From NCBI GenBank assembly GCA_028709215.1, contig JAQVXI010000022.1, positions 1-32,459 of the forward strand: a stretch of DNA of 32,459 nt, given 5' to 3'. Positions 9,397 through 19,017 of the stretch are shown one piece after another (the first letter of the stretch is position 1; each line of letters begins with the position of its first letter). The stretch comes from Bacteroidales bacterium. Lineage in GTDB: Bacteria; Bacteroidota; Bacteroidia; Bacteroidales; UBA1402. Position numbers and translations under genes: made by a program. The notes under the pieces were generated by a model. It did not search any database. It was not told where the DNA came from and worked only from the letters and a program-made list of their open reading frames with translations.

Positions 9397-11490
9397 ATGA
9401 AAAGGAATATTATACAGCTGATATTCGTTCAATTACTGAGCTTCACAATGGTTCAGGCTCAATCGTGGACAGCAGATAACGGAAACGGTACTTATACCAA
9501 CCCACTGTTCTACGACGAATTTTCCGATCCCGATATTATCAGGGTTGGTGATGACTTTTATCTTGCCGGAACGACGATGCATGCCATGCCCGGCTTAGTG
9601 GTTTTGCATTCAAAAGACTTGGTAAACTGGACTTTTCTGAGTTATTGCTTCGATAAATTGACTTTGGGTGCCGAGTTCGACCTAAAAGATGGGAAAGAAG
9701 CGTATGGGCAAGGTGTTTGGGCTCCCTGTATTCGTTACCATGACGGCATGTTCTACATTTTTACAAATGTAAATAATCACGGGATGCAGGTTTTTATGGC
9801 TAAAGACCCCAAAGGACCATGGATACATAAACCCCTCAATCTTGAAATATACGATTTATCAGTTTTATTTGATGATGATGGTAAAGTTTATGCCGTTCAC
9901 AAATACAATGAGGTCATATTGGTTGAGTTAAAACCCGACTTTAGCGGTATTGTTGAAGGTAGTGAAAAAGTTATTATCCCCGCAGGAAACAGTATGGGCG
10001 AAGGTCACCATATCTATAAAATAAATGGGAAATATTACATTATCAGTGCCAACTATTCGCCAACAGGTCGTATGCAATGCGCTCGTGCCGATAAACCTTA
10101 TGGTCCTTACGAAACAACAGTAATCAGTGCAAAAGAAACCATGGGAACAAAACGCGGGTGGCTTACCGATAATGTGGGTCTTGGCCGACCTGTTCCCGAA
10201 CCAGGTTTTAAATTTAAACTCACTCCAGATGCCGAAAGTTATTTTGGAGCAGTACCATTGCACCAAGGCGGTATTGTCGATTTGCCCAATGGAGACTGGT
10301 GGGGTTTTTCGATGATGGATTTCAGATCGGTAGGCCGTACAACCTTTCTTTCTCCTGTTACCTGGAAAGATGGTTGGCCCTACTTTGGACTCGAAGGAAA
10401 TCTTGGTCGCTCGCCACGCACTTGGATTAAACCCAATGTTGCAGTACAAGCAACCCCTGTTGCTCCATACCAACGCAGTGACGATTTTTCGGGGACCAAG
10501 CTTCTGCCCGTATGGCAGTGGAACCACAACCCAACCGATGGCAAATGGGAGTTAAACAAAAAACGCGGCTCTTTGCGTTTGTTTACCTTACCAGCAAACG
10601 ATTTCCTTTGGGCACGGAATACCCTTACCCAACGAGTAATTGGTCCCGAATCGTCGGGCACCACTTTGCTCGATGCAAGTGCCCTAAAATCAGGTGATAT
10701 TGCCGGGCTTGCTATACTGAATATGCCTTATGCCAGCCTTGGCATGGTTAAAAACGATGATGGTTATATGCTTCGATTCTATGATCAATACCGAAACAAA
10801 ACCATCGACAAAATATTACCCTATGCAAAAGTATACCTGCGTGTTACAGGCAATTACGATGAAGATATTGCTCAATTCAGCTATAGTGCCGATGGTGTTA
10901 CGTTCACCAATGTTGGCGATTCCATCCGATTACCATACCAACTAAAAACCTTTCAGGGGTCGCGCTATGCCCTTTTTGCATACAATACCGAAGGCAAAAA
11001 TGGCGGTTATGCCGACTTTGAAGATTTCAAACTCGATGAACCACTTGCCAACCGCTCGAAGAATATTCCTGTTGGAAAAGTTATCACGTTGACTAACTTA
11101 GGTACAGACCTCTTGGTATGGGCCAACCCACATGGTATGATGCATTCTAAAGAAAAGGGGTCACGTGAAGCAAATGGAACAGGTGTACGGTTTAAAGTGC
11201 ACGACCGTGGTAAAGGTCGCGTTGCGCTTGAAGCCATGAATGGCACAGGTTTTCTTACCGTTGTGGGCGTTGGCATTTCGGGAGATGTAAGAATGCTCAA
11301 AAATGAATCGGAAGCCGGTTTATTTCAATGGCAAGATATGTTGCGAGGACAATGCATGCTGCTTTCGCTTAAAACCAAACGTTTTGTTGGGTTAACCCCA
11401 GGAACAAACGAACCTTACGGAGCGGATTTCCCCGGAACCCTTCCAAACAGAAAAGATGGAACCGTGTTTGAATGGAAAGTAATCGAATAA
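9397..11490 (+). CDS. GH43 (subfamily 12-like) beta-xylosidase/arabinofuranosidase with C-terminal beta-trefoil-like domain
   Basis: A 697-residue exported protein with a signal peptide ending ..MVQAQ. The GH43 propeller (about 25-340) has Asp44 in SDPDII as base, Asp153 in YDLSVLFDDDG as modulator and Glu202 in MGEGHH as acid. A beta-sandwich typical of long GH43 enzymes follows (about 350-535; 'WQWNHNPTDGKW', 'RNTLTQR'). The last about 150 residues (about 545-697) are an extra module with regularly spaced strands (VITLTNLGTDLLVW, RVALEAMNGTGFLTV, CMLLSLKTKRFVGL) suggesting a fascin- or ricin-like beta-trefoil, possibly carbohydrate binding. The catalytic part closely resembles Bacteroides enzymes acting on arabinoxylan. 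Role in the locus: removal of arabinose or xylose from oligosaccharides, probably in the periplasm. The tail assignment is by pattern only. Confidence 0.9.
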   Translation: MKRNIIQLIFVQLLSFTMVQAQSWTADNGNGTYTNPLFYDEFSDPDIIRVGDDFYLAGTTMHAMPGLVVLHSKDLVNWTFLSYCFDKLTLGAEFDLKDGKEAYGQGVWAPCIRYHDGMFYIFTNVNNHGMQVFMAKDPKGPWIHKPLNLEIYDLSVLFDDDGKVYAVHKYNEVILVELKPDFSGIVEGSEKVIIPAGNSMGEGHHIYKINGKYYIISANYSPTGRMQCARADKPYGPYETTVISAKETMGTKRGWLTDNVGLGRPVPEPGFKFKLTPDAESYFGAVPLHQGGIVDLPNGDWWGFSMMDFRSVGRTTFLSPVTWKDGWPYFGLEGNLGRSPRTWIKPNVAVQATPVAPYQRSDDFSGTKLLPVWQWNHNPTDGKWELNKKRGSLRLFTLPANDFLWARNTLTQRVIGPESSGTTLLDASALKSGDIAGLAILNMPYASLGMVKNDDGYMLRFYDQYRNKTIDKILPYAKVYLRVTGNYDEDIAQFSYSADGVTFTNVGDSIRLPYQLKTFQGSRYALFAYNTEGKNGGYADFEDFKLDEPLANRSKNIPVGKVITLTNLGTDLLVWANPHGMMHSKEKGSREANGTGVRFKVHDRGKGRVALEAMNGTGFLTVVGVGISGDVRMLKNESEAGLFQWQDMLRGQCMLLSLKTKRFVGLTPGTNEPYGADFPGTLPNRKDGTVFEWKVIE

Positions 11491-11512
11491 AAAAGGTTAA
11501 AACAATAAACAG

Positions 11513-12484
11513 ATGAATTTTAGTAATGCATTTTCAACAAGGTTTATCCTTGAGTTTATATTTTCGGTTTTATTGTTGGGTAATACCCAAGCCAAAAATC
11601 CGATTATCACCAATGTTTTCACTGCCGACCCGGCACCATTGGTTTACAAAAATACCGTATATCTCTATGTTGGTCACGATACAGCAACTGTCGATGCCAA
11701 AACGTATCAAATGCCTGACTGGCTTGTATATTCAACAACCGATATGGTAAATTGGAAAAGCCATGGGCCATGTCTTACCACCAAAGATTTCAAATGGGCG
11801 GCCTATGCTGCCAATGCGGCACATTGCATTGAACGAAACGGGAAATTTTACTGGTACATATCCATCATCCACAAAGCCGATGAAAACAGCAAAGGTGGAG
11901 TAGCCATTGGGGTTGCTGTTGCCGACAGTCCGACCGGGCCATTTAAAGATGCGCTTGGAAAGGCATTGATCACCAACGATATGACAACCGACATGAAACA
12001 TGCCTGGGACGACCTTGACCCTGCGGTTTGGATTGATGACGATGGTCAGGCATACTTGTTTTGGGGCAATGGAAGCTGCAAATGGGTTAAGTTGAAGGAG
12101 AACATGATTGAAATTGATGGCTCAATACACACTTTCAAACCACAAAATTTTACCGAAGCACCTTGGGTTTATAAGCGTAAGGAGCTCTATTACTTGGTTT
12201 ATGCTGCCAATTTTCCTGAAACGATTGAGTATTGTACTGCTGAAAGCATCGAAGGGCCATGGACATATCGTGGTTTAATTCTGGACAAAGTACCCAACAG
12301 CACCACGACACATCCCGGTATAATTGATTATAAAGGGAAAACCTATTTCTTTTATCACAACGGGGTATTGCCAACAGGCGGCAACTATCGTCGGTCGGTT
12401 TGCGTAGATTATTTAAACTACAACGAAGACGGCACCATTCAGAAAATAATCCAAACAACCGAAGGCGTAAAAGCAACTCATTAA
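11513..12484 (+). CDS. GH43 arabinofuranosidase/beta-xylosidase, single domain
   Basis: A 323-residue GH43 enzyme with an N-terminal signal sequence ending near NTQA (residues 24-27). The catalytic triad is Asp39 in FTADPAP (base), Asp169 in DLDPAVW (modulator) and Glu215 in TEAPWV (acid). It is clearly a paralogue of the GH43 domain at 14531-15868: shared 'YSTTDMVNW', 'FYWYIS/VS', 'DSPTGPF', 'IEYCTA/G', 'FFYHNGVLP/FVYHNGILP' and 'RRSVCVD/HRSVCVE'. It ends at 'TTEGVKATH', just where the paralogue continues into a CBM6. This is the only exported protein in the run without Gln at the predicted +1. Substrate bond undetermined: alpha-L-arabinofuranosyl or beta-xylosyl. It is followed by the longest gap in this stretch (69 bp), which shows no evident terminator. 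Confidence 0.88.
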   Translation: MNFSNAFSTRFILEFIFSVLLLGNTQAKNPIITNVFTADPAPLVYKNTVYLYVGHDTATVDAKTYQMPDWLVYSTTDMVNWKSHGPCLTTKDFKWAAYAANAAHCIERNGKFYWYISIIHKADENSKGGVAIGVAVADSPTGPFKDALGKALITNDMTTDMKHAWDDLDPAVWIDDDGQAYLFWGNGSCKWVKLKENMIEIDGSIHTFKPQNFTEAPWVYKRKELYYLVYAANFPETIEYCTAESIEGPWTYRGLILDKVPNSTTTHPGIIDYKGKTYFFYHNGVLPTGGNYRRSVCVDYLNYNEDGTIQKIIQTTEGVKATH

Positions 12485-12553
12485 CAATAATTCGCATACC
12501 TAACCCTGAACGATTTTGATTATTTCCACAGCAACGATAAATTTTAAAATAAG

Positions 12554-14524
12554 ATGAACAAACAAAATTTTCCGATACTTGGACTGTTTTTATTTGTGTT
12601 TTGCCTTTCTACTGTTTCTTACAGTCAAACTGCAAAAGGAGGTAAAAAAATAAGCACCGATCTGCTCGGACTTTTCTTCGAGGACATCAACTATGCTGCG
12701 GATGGAGGTCTGTATGCCGAACTGGTGCAAAACCGTTCGTTCGAATACAACATGGCCGAACGCCACGAATGGAATCCGTTTTCCTATTGGGAGTTTGTTT
12801 CACCCGGGCATTCAATCGGATACATCAGCGTCGAAACCAAATCGCCAATCCATCCCAACAACCCACATTATGTGGAAATTGATGCCGAATTTATTGGTAA
12901 CTATCCGCAGTATAAGGGCGAAGCAGGCGTGGGTTTGAAAAACGCAGGCTTCGATGGAATTGTTGTGCGCAAAGGTGAAAAGTATAATTTCTCGATGTTT
13001 GCCAAACAGCTTTCCAATGCGCCAATCAATTTTCTGATTCGCATAGAAACACCGAAAGGTGAAATTCTTTCACAAAACAGTCTGACGATCTCCGATAGAT
13101 CGTGGAAAAAATATTCTGCAGAACTAACAGCCACGGCCAATTGCGATACGGCATTTTTGGTAGTTCTGGCAAAAACCAAGGGAAAATTCGCTCTCGACAT
13201 GATTTCATTTTTCCCTGAAAAAACATTTAAAAACCGCAAAAATGGTCTGCGTGCCGACCTTGCCCAAATGCTGGCCGATATGCAACCACGCTTCATTCGT
13301 TTTCCAGGAGGGTGTCTGGTTCATGGCAACGGCATAGGCAACATGTACCGCTGGAAAAACACAATTGGGCCTATTGAAGAACGCAAAGAACAACGCAACA
13401 TCTGGGGTTATAATCAGACTGCCGGATTGGGATTTTATGAATTCTTCCTGTTTTGTGAGGATATTGGAGCGAAACCGATACCGGTATTGCCTGCCGGCGT
13501 GAGCTGCCAAAATTCAGGTGGTACCCATGTGATTGGCGGAGCAGGCCAAAAGGCACTTTGCATGGACGATATGGGCGAATACATACAGGAGGTACTCGAC
13601 CTGATTGAATGGGCAAACGGCCCTGCAACATCTACATGGGGAGCAAAACGTGCCGCTGCAGGTCATCCCAAACCGTTCAACCTGGAATACCTTGGCATTG
13701 GAAACGAAGATAAAATAACCGCCGAATTTGACGAGCGTTTCAGAATGATTGTAAAGGCAGTACAGGAAAAGCATCCCGCTATTAAGATTATTGGTACTGC
13801 CGGTCCCTTCCATAGTGGTGACGATTTTGACAAAGGCTGGCAAATTTCAAACGACATGAATGTCCCTATTGTTGACGAACACTATTACGTACAACCGGAT
13901 TGGTTCTTAGCCAACCAGTACCGCTATGACAAGTATGACCGTACGAAAGGTAAAGTTTACCTGGGCGAATATGCTTCGTGGGGGAATAAAATGAAGAATG
14001 CCATTGCCGAAGCAGCTTATCTAACCGGAATTGAACGCAATGGCGATATTGTACAGTTGGCTTCTTATGCACCTTTGCTTGCAAAAAAAGGCTTCACACA
14101 ATGGAATACTAACTTGATTTTTTTCGACAATTTGAACATTCTTCCCACTCCCAATTATTATGTGCAGAAGATGTTTATGAACAATCAGGGAGATCTTTAT
14201 TTCGACAAAGTGGTAACCAAAGAAGAAAGCAGCAACTTATTGGCTGCATCATGTGTACAGGATAGTAAAACCAACGATATAATCCTGAAACTGGTAAACG
14301 CCGGAACGGAAGCCAAGACAGTTAAGATCGATTTGACGCGCTTCAAAGGTTTGCAAACCAAAGCACAAATAGAAGTGCTTCAAGGCAATAATGACGACGA
14401 AAACACCTTTGATAACCTTCATAAAATAGTGCCAACGAAATTGGCATTTAATGCAAAAAGCAAATTTAACTACACGACCCCGGCCATGTCGCTAACTGTT
14501 GTTCGAATTAAAACAAGTAAATAG
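12554..14524 (+). CDS. GH51 alpha-L-arabinofuranosidase
   Basis: A 656-residue exported GH51 enzyme; the signal peptide ends ..VSYSQ. It begins with the typical strand 'KKISTDLLGLFFEDINYAADGGLYAELVQ' region, then an inserted carbohydrate-binding-like beta domain (about 70-225), a TIM barrel (about 230-500) and a C-terminal beta-sandwich (about 510-656). The acid/base is Glu385 in GIGNED and the nucleophile Glu472 in YLGEYASW; 'RFIRFPGGCLVHGN' is a further family hallmark. Such enzymes release terminal alpha-L-arabinofuranose from arabinoxylan or arabinan by a retaining mechanism. It lies between two paralogous GH43 genes and is followed after only 6 bp by the second, so arabinose removal is probably shared by these three enzymes. 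Length and motifs are complete. Confidence 0.94.
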   Translation: MNKQNFPILGLFLFVFCLSTVSYSQTAKGGKKISTDLLGLFFEDINYAADGGLYAELVQNRSFEYNMAERHEWNPFSYWEFVSPGHSIGYISVETKSPIHPNNPHYVEIDAEFIGNYPQYKGEAGVGLKNAGFDGIVVRKGEKYNFSMFAKQLSNAPINFLIRIETPKGEILSQNSLTISDRSWKKYSAELTATANCDTAFLVVLAKTKGKFALDMISFFPEKTFKNRKNGLRADLAQMLADMQPRFIRFPGGCLVHGNGIGNMYRWKNTIGPIEERKEQRNIWGYNQTAGLGFYEFFLFCEDIGAKPIPVLPAGVSCQNSGGTHVIGGAGQKALCMDDMGEYIQEVLDLIEWANGPATSTWGAKRAAAGHPKPFNLEYLGIGNEDKITAEFDERFRMIVKAVQEKHPAIKIIGTAGPFHSGDDFDKGWQISNDMNVPIVDEHYYVQPDWFLANQYRYDKYDRTKGKVYLGEYASWGNKMKNAIAEAAYLTGIERNGDIVQLASYAPLLAKKGFTQWNTNLIFFDNLNILPTPNYYVQKMFMNNQGDLYFDKVVTKEESSNLLAASCVQDSKTNDIILKLVNAGTEAKTVKIDLTRFKGLQTKAQIEVLQGNNDDENTFDNLHKIVPTKLAFNAKSKFNYTTPAMSLTVVRIKTSK

Positions 14525-14530
14525 TTACAA

Positions 14531-15868
14531 ATGAGAAATATATCGATTCTTATAGCATTTTTAGCACTTTCTTCTCAATCGCTTTTTTTTGGAATGATGA
14601 AAGCCCAAAACCCGATTGTTCAAACAAATTACACCGCCGATGCCGCTTCGTTGGTTCATAACGGACGATTCTATATTTATGCCGGCAGGGATCAGGCTTC
14701 GCCCACTGGAAAATGGTTTAATATGCGCGAGTGGAGGGTTTATTCGTCAACCGATATGGTGAACTGGACTGACCACGGCCCAGTACTGAAAGTAACCGAC
14801 TTTAAATGGGCCAGCGGAGATGCCTGGGCCAGCCAGTGCATTTATCACAAAGGAAAATTTTATTGGTATGTATCGGTCAGCCACAGAGAAAAAGGAGGTA
14901 AAGCAATTGGTGTAGCGGTAAGCGATAGCCCCACAGGGCCGTTTGTCGATGCGAAAGGTTCGGCCATCATCACTACTGACATGACCCCCAATCAGGGCGA
15001 TTTTGACGATATTGATCCGACTGTTTTTGTTGACGATGACGAACAAGCATACATGTATTGGGGCAACGGAAAGTGTAAGTATGTGAAACTGGACGACGAT
15101 ATGATTCATTTTTCGGGCGAGATTCAATATGCAAATGTTCCTAAATTTGGTGAAGCCCCATGGCTTCAGAAGATTAACGGTAAATACTATTTGTCGTACT
15201 CATCGAGTTTGCCGTCTACCATCGAGTATTGCACCGGCAATTCACCCATCGGTCCATGGGAATATCAGGGACGGATTTTAAACCCGGTCGATAATTGCCA
15301 AACCAGCCACCAGGCAATAACTGAATTTAAAGAGAAGTGGTATTTTGTTTATCACAACGGAATATTACCGGGCGGAAACAGTTTCCACAGGTCGGTTTGT
15401 GTTGAGGCATTTGACTTGAATCCCGACGGAACAATTCCACTTCTATCCACAACAAAAGAAGGGATAAAAACCGGGGTGGGTAAACTAAACCCTTTTGAGC
15501 GCGTCGAAGCCGAAACAATGGCATGGTCTGAAGGGCTTGTTGCTGCTGATGATAAAAATATTGGAGTTTACATTTCAAACATCAACAATGGTGATTACAT
15601 CAAAATTAGAGCGGTTGATTTTGAAAAAGGTGCCAAAAAGTTTGTTGCCCAAGTGGGCACTTCTTCAAAAGGCAGCATCGAAATAAGGCTTGGAGGGTTG
15701 GATGGCAAACTATTGGGCGTTTGCGAAGTGAATAGCACGGGCGGGTTCGACAAGTGGTCAACCAATATTGCCAAAGTGAAGAAAGTAAAAGGTGTTCATG
15801 ACCTTTATTTGGTTTTTAAAGGTGGCGAAGGCGAATTGTTTAACCTGGATTGGTGGAGATTTGAATAA
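14531..15868 (+). CDS. GH43 with C-terminal CBM6
   Basis: A 445-residue exported enzyme: signal peptide ending ..MMKAQ, GH43 propeller (about 27-315) and a CBM6 module (about 322-445). The module starts 'FERVEAETMAWSEGL' and ends 'LFNLDWWRFE', both diagnostic for CBM6. Catalytic acids are Asp37 in YTADAAS (the usual Pro after Asp is Ala), Asp162 in DIDPTVF and Glu208 in FGEAPW. It is paralogous to the GH43 at 11513. CBM6 commonly binds xylan chains or ends, so this copy may work on larger fragments than its short paralogue. Its TAA abuts the ATG of the GH2 gene with no spacer, which suggests translational coupling. Arabinofuranosidase and xylosidase activity are both possible. Confidence 0.92.
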   Translation: MRNISILIAFLALSSQSLFFGMMKAQNPIVQTNYTADAASLVHNGRFYIYAGRDQASPTGKWFNMREWRVYSSTDMVNWTDHGPVLKVTDFKWASGDAWASQCIYHKGKFYWYVSVSHREKGGKAIGVAVSDSPTGPFVDAKGSAIITTDMTPNQGDFDDIDPTVFVDDDEQAYMYWGNGKCKYVKLDDDMIHFSGEIQYANVPKFGEAPWLQKINGKYYLSYSSSLPSTIEYCTGNSPIGPWEYQGRILNPVDNCQTSHQAITEFKEKWYFVYHNGILPGGNSFHRSVCVEAFDLNPDGTIPLLSTTKEGIKTGVGKLNPFERVEAETMAWSEGLVAADDKNIGVYISNINNGDYIKIRAVDFEKGAKKFVAQVGTSSKGSIEIRLGGLDGKLLGVCEVNSTGGFDKWSTNIAKVKKVKGVHDLYLVFKGGEGELFNLDWWRFE

Positions 15869-18800
15869 ATGGCACAACTGAGAAACAAAAAACACATTAC
15901 TGCTTGGGCATTTGCCTCAATGCTATTTCTTATGAAAGTGCATGCACAAGCAATTCCCGATTGGGAAAACCCACAGGTGATCGGTATCCACAAAGAAGCC
16001 TATCGCAGTTCACTGATGCTCCAGTCGATAAAAAGCAGATGCAAAGAATTTACAACCCTTAATGGATGCTGGAAATTCAAGTGGTCTCCAAATCCCGAAG
16101 TACGACCCATTGAATTTTATAAAGAAGGCTACGATGTCTCAACCTGGGATAACATTCACGTGCCTGGCAACTGGCAAACACAAGGCTTTGGTACACCTAT
16201 TTATACCAACATCAACTATCCGTTTAAACGCGACCAACCTCGCGTAACCAGCGAGCCACCTGAAAGTTGGACTTCGTATAAAAACCGCAACCCGGTTGGA
16301 TCCTACGTGACTACATTTTATGTTGAACCTGGAAAAACAGATAAACAGTTTTATCTGATTTTTGAAGGTGTTGAATCAGCCATGTATGTATGGGTAAACG
16401 GTCAATTGATTGGTTATAGTGAAAATTCCTATTCGCCGGCCGAATTTGATGCAACCCAATATATAAGAGAAGGTAAAAACCGCCTTGCTGTTGAAGTTTA
16501 TCGTTGGTGCGACGGGAGCTATCTCGAAAACCAGGATTTCTGGCGGCTGAGCGGTATTTTCAGACCCGTTGAACTATGGGAGCGCCCCAAAACACATATA
16601 CGCGACTATCATATTATTGCTGAACCTTCAAACGATTTTTCATCTGCAACAGTTGGTGCTCAAGTTTTCATTCGGAACCTATACAAAAAGGAAAAAAGCA
16701 AACTGCAATTGGAAGTGATCATATCCGGAAACGACAAAAGCGGAAAAAACATTGAAAAAACGATTGTTCAATCAGTTCCATCGATTGCCGCTTTTGGTTC
16801 ACAAGAAATCCTACTGAAGGATGTACTCGATAACCCACGATTGTGGTCAGCGGACGACCCATACCTGTATACCATTTCTCTCACGCTTCGTGAAAAGAAA
16901 AAAATACTGGAACACTTTCAATATCACTTGGGGGTTCGTAAGATTGAAGTTAATGGAGAGATACTTAAACTTAATGGTAAAGCCATTAAGCTTAAAGGCG
17001 TCAACCGCCATGACCATCATCCGCGTACCGGCCGTTACGTTGATGGCAAAACAACAGAGCTCGATGTTCAGCGAATCAAACAGGGCAATTTCAACATGGT
17101 ACGCACAGCACACTACCCTCACTCCTCTCTTTTTTATGAATTGTGCGATCGCTATGGAATCTATGTAATGATTGATGCCAATCAAGAATCACACGGTTAT
17201 GGAATTGGAAACACAGAATTGGGTGACAATCCAAATTGGACGAAAGCACACATTGATCGAGCTTTGTCGATGTTTCATCGTGACAAAAACAACCCGAGTA
17301 TTGTCTTTTGGTCACTGGGTAATGAAGGTGGCCGGGGACGAAATTTGAAAGCCATGAGGGATACGATCCGAAAACTTGACTCATCCCGCTTAATTTATTC
17401 TGACTCTGACCGCTCAGTATCTGACGTTTACGATGACGGCTATCTACCGCCGGAAAAACTGAAAGCATTGGCAGAAAAGATTTCCGACCGTCCGGTTATG
17501 CTGCGCGAGTATGCCCATGCCATGGGCAATTCACTGGGAAATTTTCAGGAATATTGGAACGTCATCGAAGCAGACCAAAGCATTGCAGGAGCCGCCATAT
17601 GGGATTTGGTCGATCAGTCCATCGCTAAAAAAATAGATGGTTCTCCGTTAAATCCCGGCAACAATCCTCAGTCTGTCTACCTTAAATCCGATGAGTTCTG
17701 GGCCTATGGAGGGGATTTTGGGGACAGACCAAACGATGGTTCCTTTTTAATAAACGGCCTCCTTGGAGCCGACCGGATTCCGCATCCACACTATTACGAA
17801 GCCCAAAAAGTCCAACAATATATTGACTTCGACCTGATAGCAGGCACATTTAACGTACAGGTAATTAGTAAACTTGATTTCACTTCATTGAACGATTTTG
17901 ATTACGCATACGAGTTCTTAGACAACGGTAAAGTAATCAAAGCAGCCGGGCAGTCCTTAAATGCCAACGATATTCTTGAAATCCCAACGACAGTAGAAGC
18001 AAAAGGCGAGCTGATACTCAATATCTATGCAAAATTACCTGAGCCTACCCTTTGGGCAGAAAAGGGTTTTATCGTAGCACGAAAACAATTTGTATTAAAG
18101 CCCTACGACTTTTCAAAAAGCCTTCGGAAAACAATCAATCCTGTTTGCAAGGAGACATCAACAGCGATCGTAATTTCTGCAGGTGAAACCACGTTCGTTA
18201 TTGACAAAATCAGCGGATCTCTTAAAAGCTGGCAAGTAAACCATGAAGAAATATTAAAAGGTGAATTGGAACCCTATTTTTGGAAGCCTGCCAACGAAAA
18301 CCAAAGAAGAAATGGTTATAACAGTCGTCTTGGCTCATGGCGCAACGCCGCCAATAATCGACGTGTAATTGGTTATAATATAGTAGACAATCAGGAATTT
18401 ATCGTTGTTTCCTTCGACATGGGATTGCCCGTTGGAGCCACTTATCAAGTGAAATACACCTTCAATGGAGCTGGAAAGGTACAGGTTGAAGCCAACTATA
18501 TTCCAACCGCACAAGAAATTGACCAGATGCCAAAATTTGGCATGCGCATGCGATTACCGGCCACAATGAACACAATTGAATGGTATGGCAGAGGTGCCTT
18601 CGAGAACTACCCCGACCGTAAAAGTGGAGCACTAATTGGGTATTATAAAATGACGTTGGAAGATTTTATCACGCCTTATGTGGTTCCTCAGGACAATGCC
18701 AATCGCTGTGACGTACGTTGGTTCTCGATAAATAATGCTTCCGGCAAAAAAATGACAATATCCGGGCTTCAACCACTATGTTTTCGAATTTGGCCCTATA

Positions 18801-18991
18801 GTGAAGAAGATATCGAACAGGCACAACACAATTATCAATTGCCTCGTAGAGATTATATAAACATCAACATTGACTTAAACATTATTGGTGTAGGAGGAAA
18901 TGATTCATGGGGAGCACGCACATTGAAGCAGTACACCATTGATGGCAACAAGTCATATTCATATGGATTCGTAATGGATCTGGCAAAATAG
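15869..18991 (+). CDS. GH2 beta-galactosidase (LacZ type)
   Basis: A 1040-residue exported LacZ-like enzyme. The start at 15869 gives a signal peptide with a slightly long n-region ending ..KVHAQ; an internal Met nearer the hydrophobic core is an alternative start. Domains: GH2 sugar-binding (about 55-235), immunoglobulin-like (about 240-345), TIM barrel (about 350-640), a linker beta domain, and a beta-galactosidase small-chain domain (about 760-1035). The acid/base is Glu486 in SLGNEGG and the nucleophile Glu547 in REYAHAMGNS, both typical of LacZ. In a xylan locus it would remove terminal beta-galactose from side chains, a known decoration of cereal arabinoxylans; beta-galactosidase is the best call but other GH2 activities are possible. 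It begins immediately after the GH43-CBM6 stop codon. Confidence 0.9.
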   Translation: MAQLRNKKHITAWAFASMLFLMKVHAQAIPDWENPQVIGIHKEAYRSSLMLQSIKSRCKEFTTLNGCWKFKWSPNPEVRPIEFYKEGYDVSTWDNIHVPGNWQTQGFGTPIYTNINYPFKRDQPRVTSEPPESWTSYKNRNPVGSYVTTFYVEPGKTDKQFYLIFEGVESAMYVWVNGQLIGYSENSYSPAEFDATQYIREGKNRLAVEVYRWCDGSYLENQDFWRLSGIFRPVELWERPKTHIRDYHIIAEPSNDFSSATVGAQVFIRNLYKKEKSKLQLEVIISGNDKSGKNIEKTIVQSVPSIAAFGSQEILLKDVLDNPRLWSADDPYLYTISLTLREKKKILEHFQYHLGVRKIEVNGEILKLNGKAIKLKGVNRHDHHPRTGRYVDGKTTELDVQRIKQGNFNMVRTAHYPHSSLFYELCDRYGIYVMIDANQESHGYGIGNTELGDNPNWTKAHIDRALSMFHRDKNNPSIVFWSLGNEGGRGRNLKAMRDTIRKLDSSRLIYSDSDRSVSDVYDDGYLPPEKLKALAEKISDRPVMLREYAHAMGNSLGNFQEYWNVIEADQSIAGAAIWDLVDQSIAKKIDGSPLNPGNNPQSVYLKSDEFWAYGGDFGDRPNDGSFLINGLLGADRIPHPHYYEAQKVQQYIDFDLIAGTFNVQVISKLDFTSLNDFDYAYEFLDNGKVIKAAGQSLNANDILEIPTTVEAKGELILNIYAKLPEPTLWAEKGFIVARKQFVLKPYDFSKSLRKTINPVCKETSTAIVISAGETTFVIDKISGSLKSWQVNHEEILKGELEPYFWKPANENQRRNGYNSRLGSWRNAANNRRVIGYNIVDNQEFIVVSFDMGLPVGATYQVKYTFNGAGKVQVEANYIPTAQEIDQMPKFGMRMRLPATMNTIEWYGRGAFENYPDRKSGALIGYYKMTLEDFITPYVVPQDNANRCDVRWFSINNASGKKMTISGLQPLCFRIWPYSEEDIEQAQHNYQLPRRDYININIDLNIIGVGGNDSWGARTLKQYTIDGNKSYSYGFVMDLAK

Positions 18992-19017
18992 AACAAATAC
19001 TTTAAAATCTATAAATC

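Noticed and set aside
9928-10527. 199-codon minus-strand open frame opposite the long GH43
   Set aside because: It is antisense to the conserved GH43 catalytic domain and shows no protein-family pattern.
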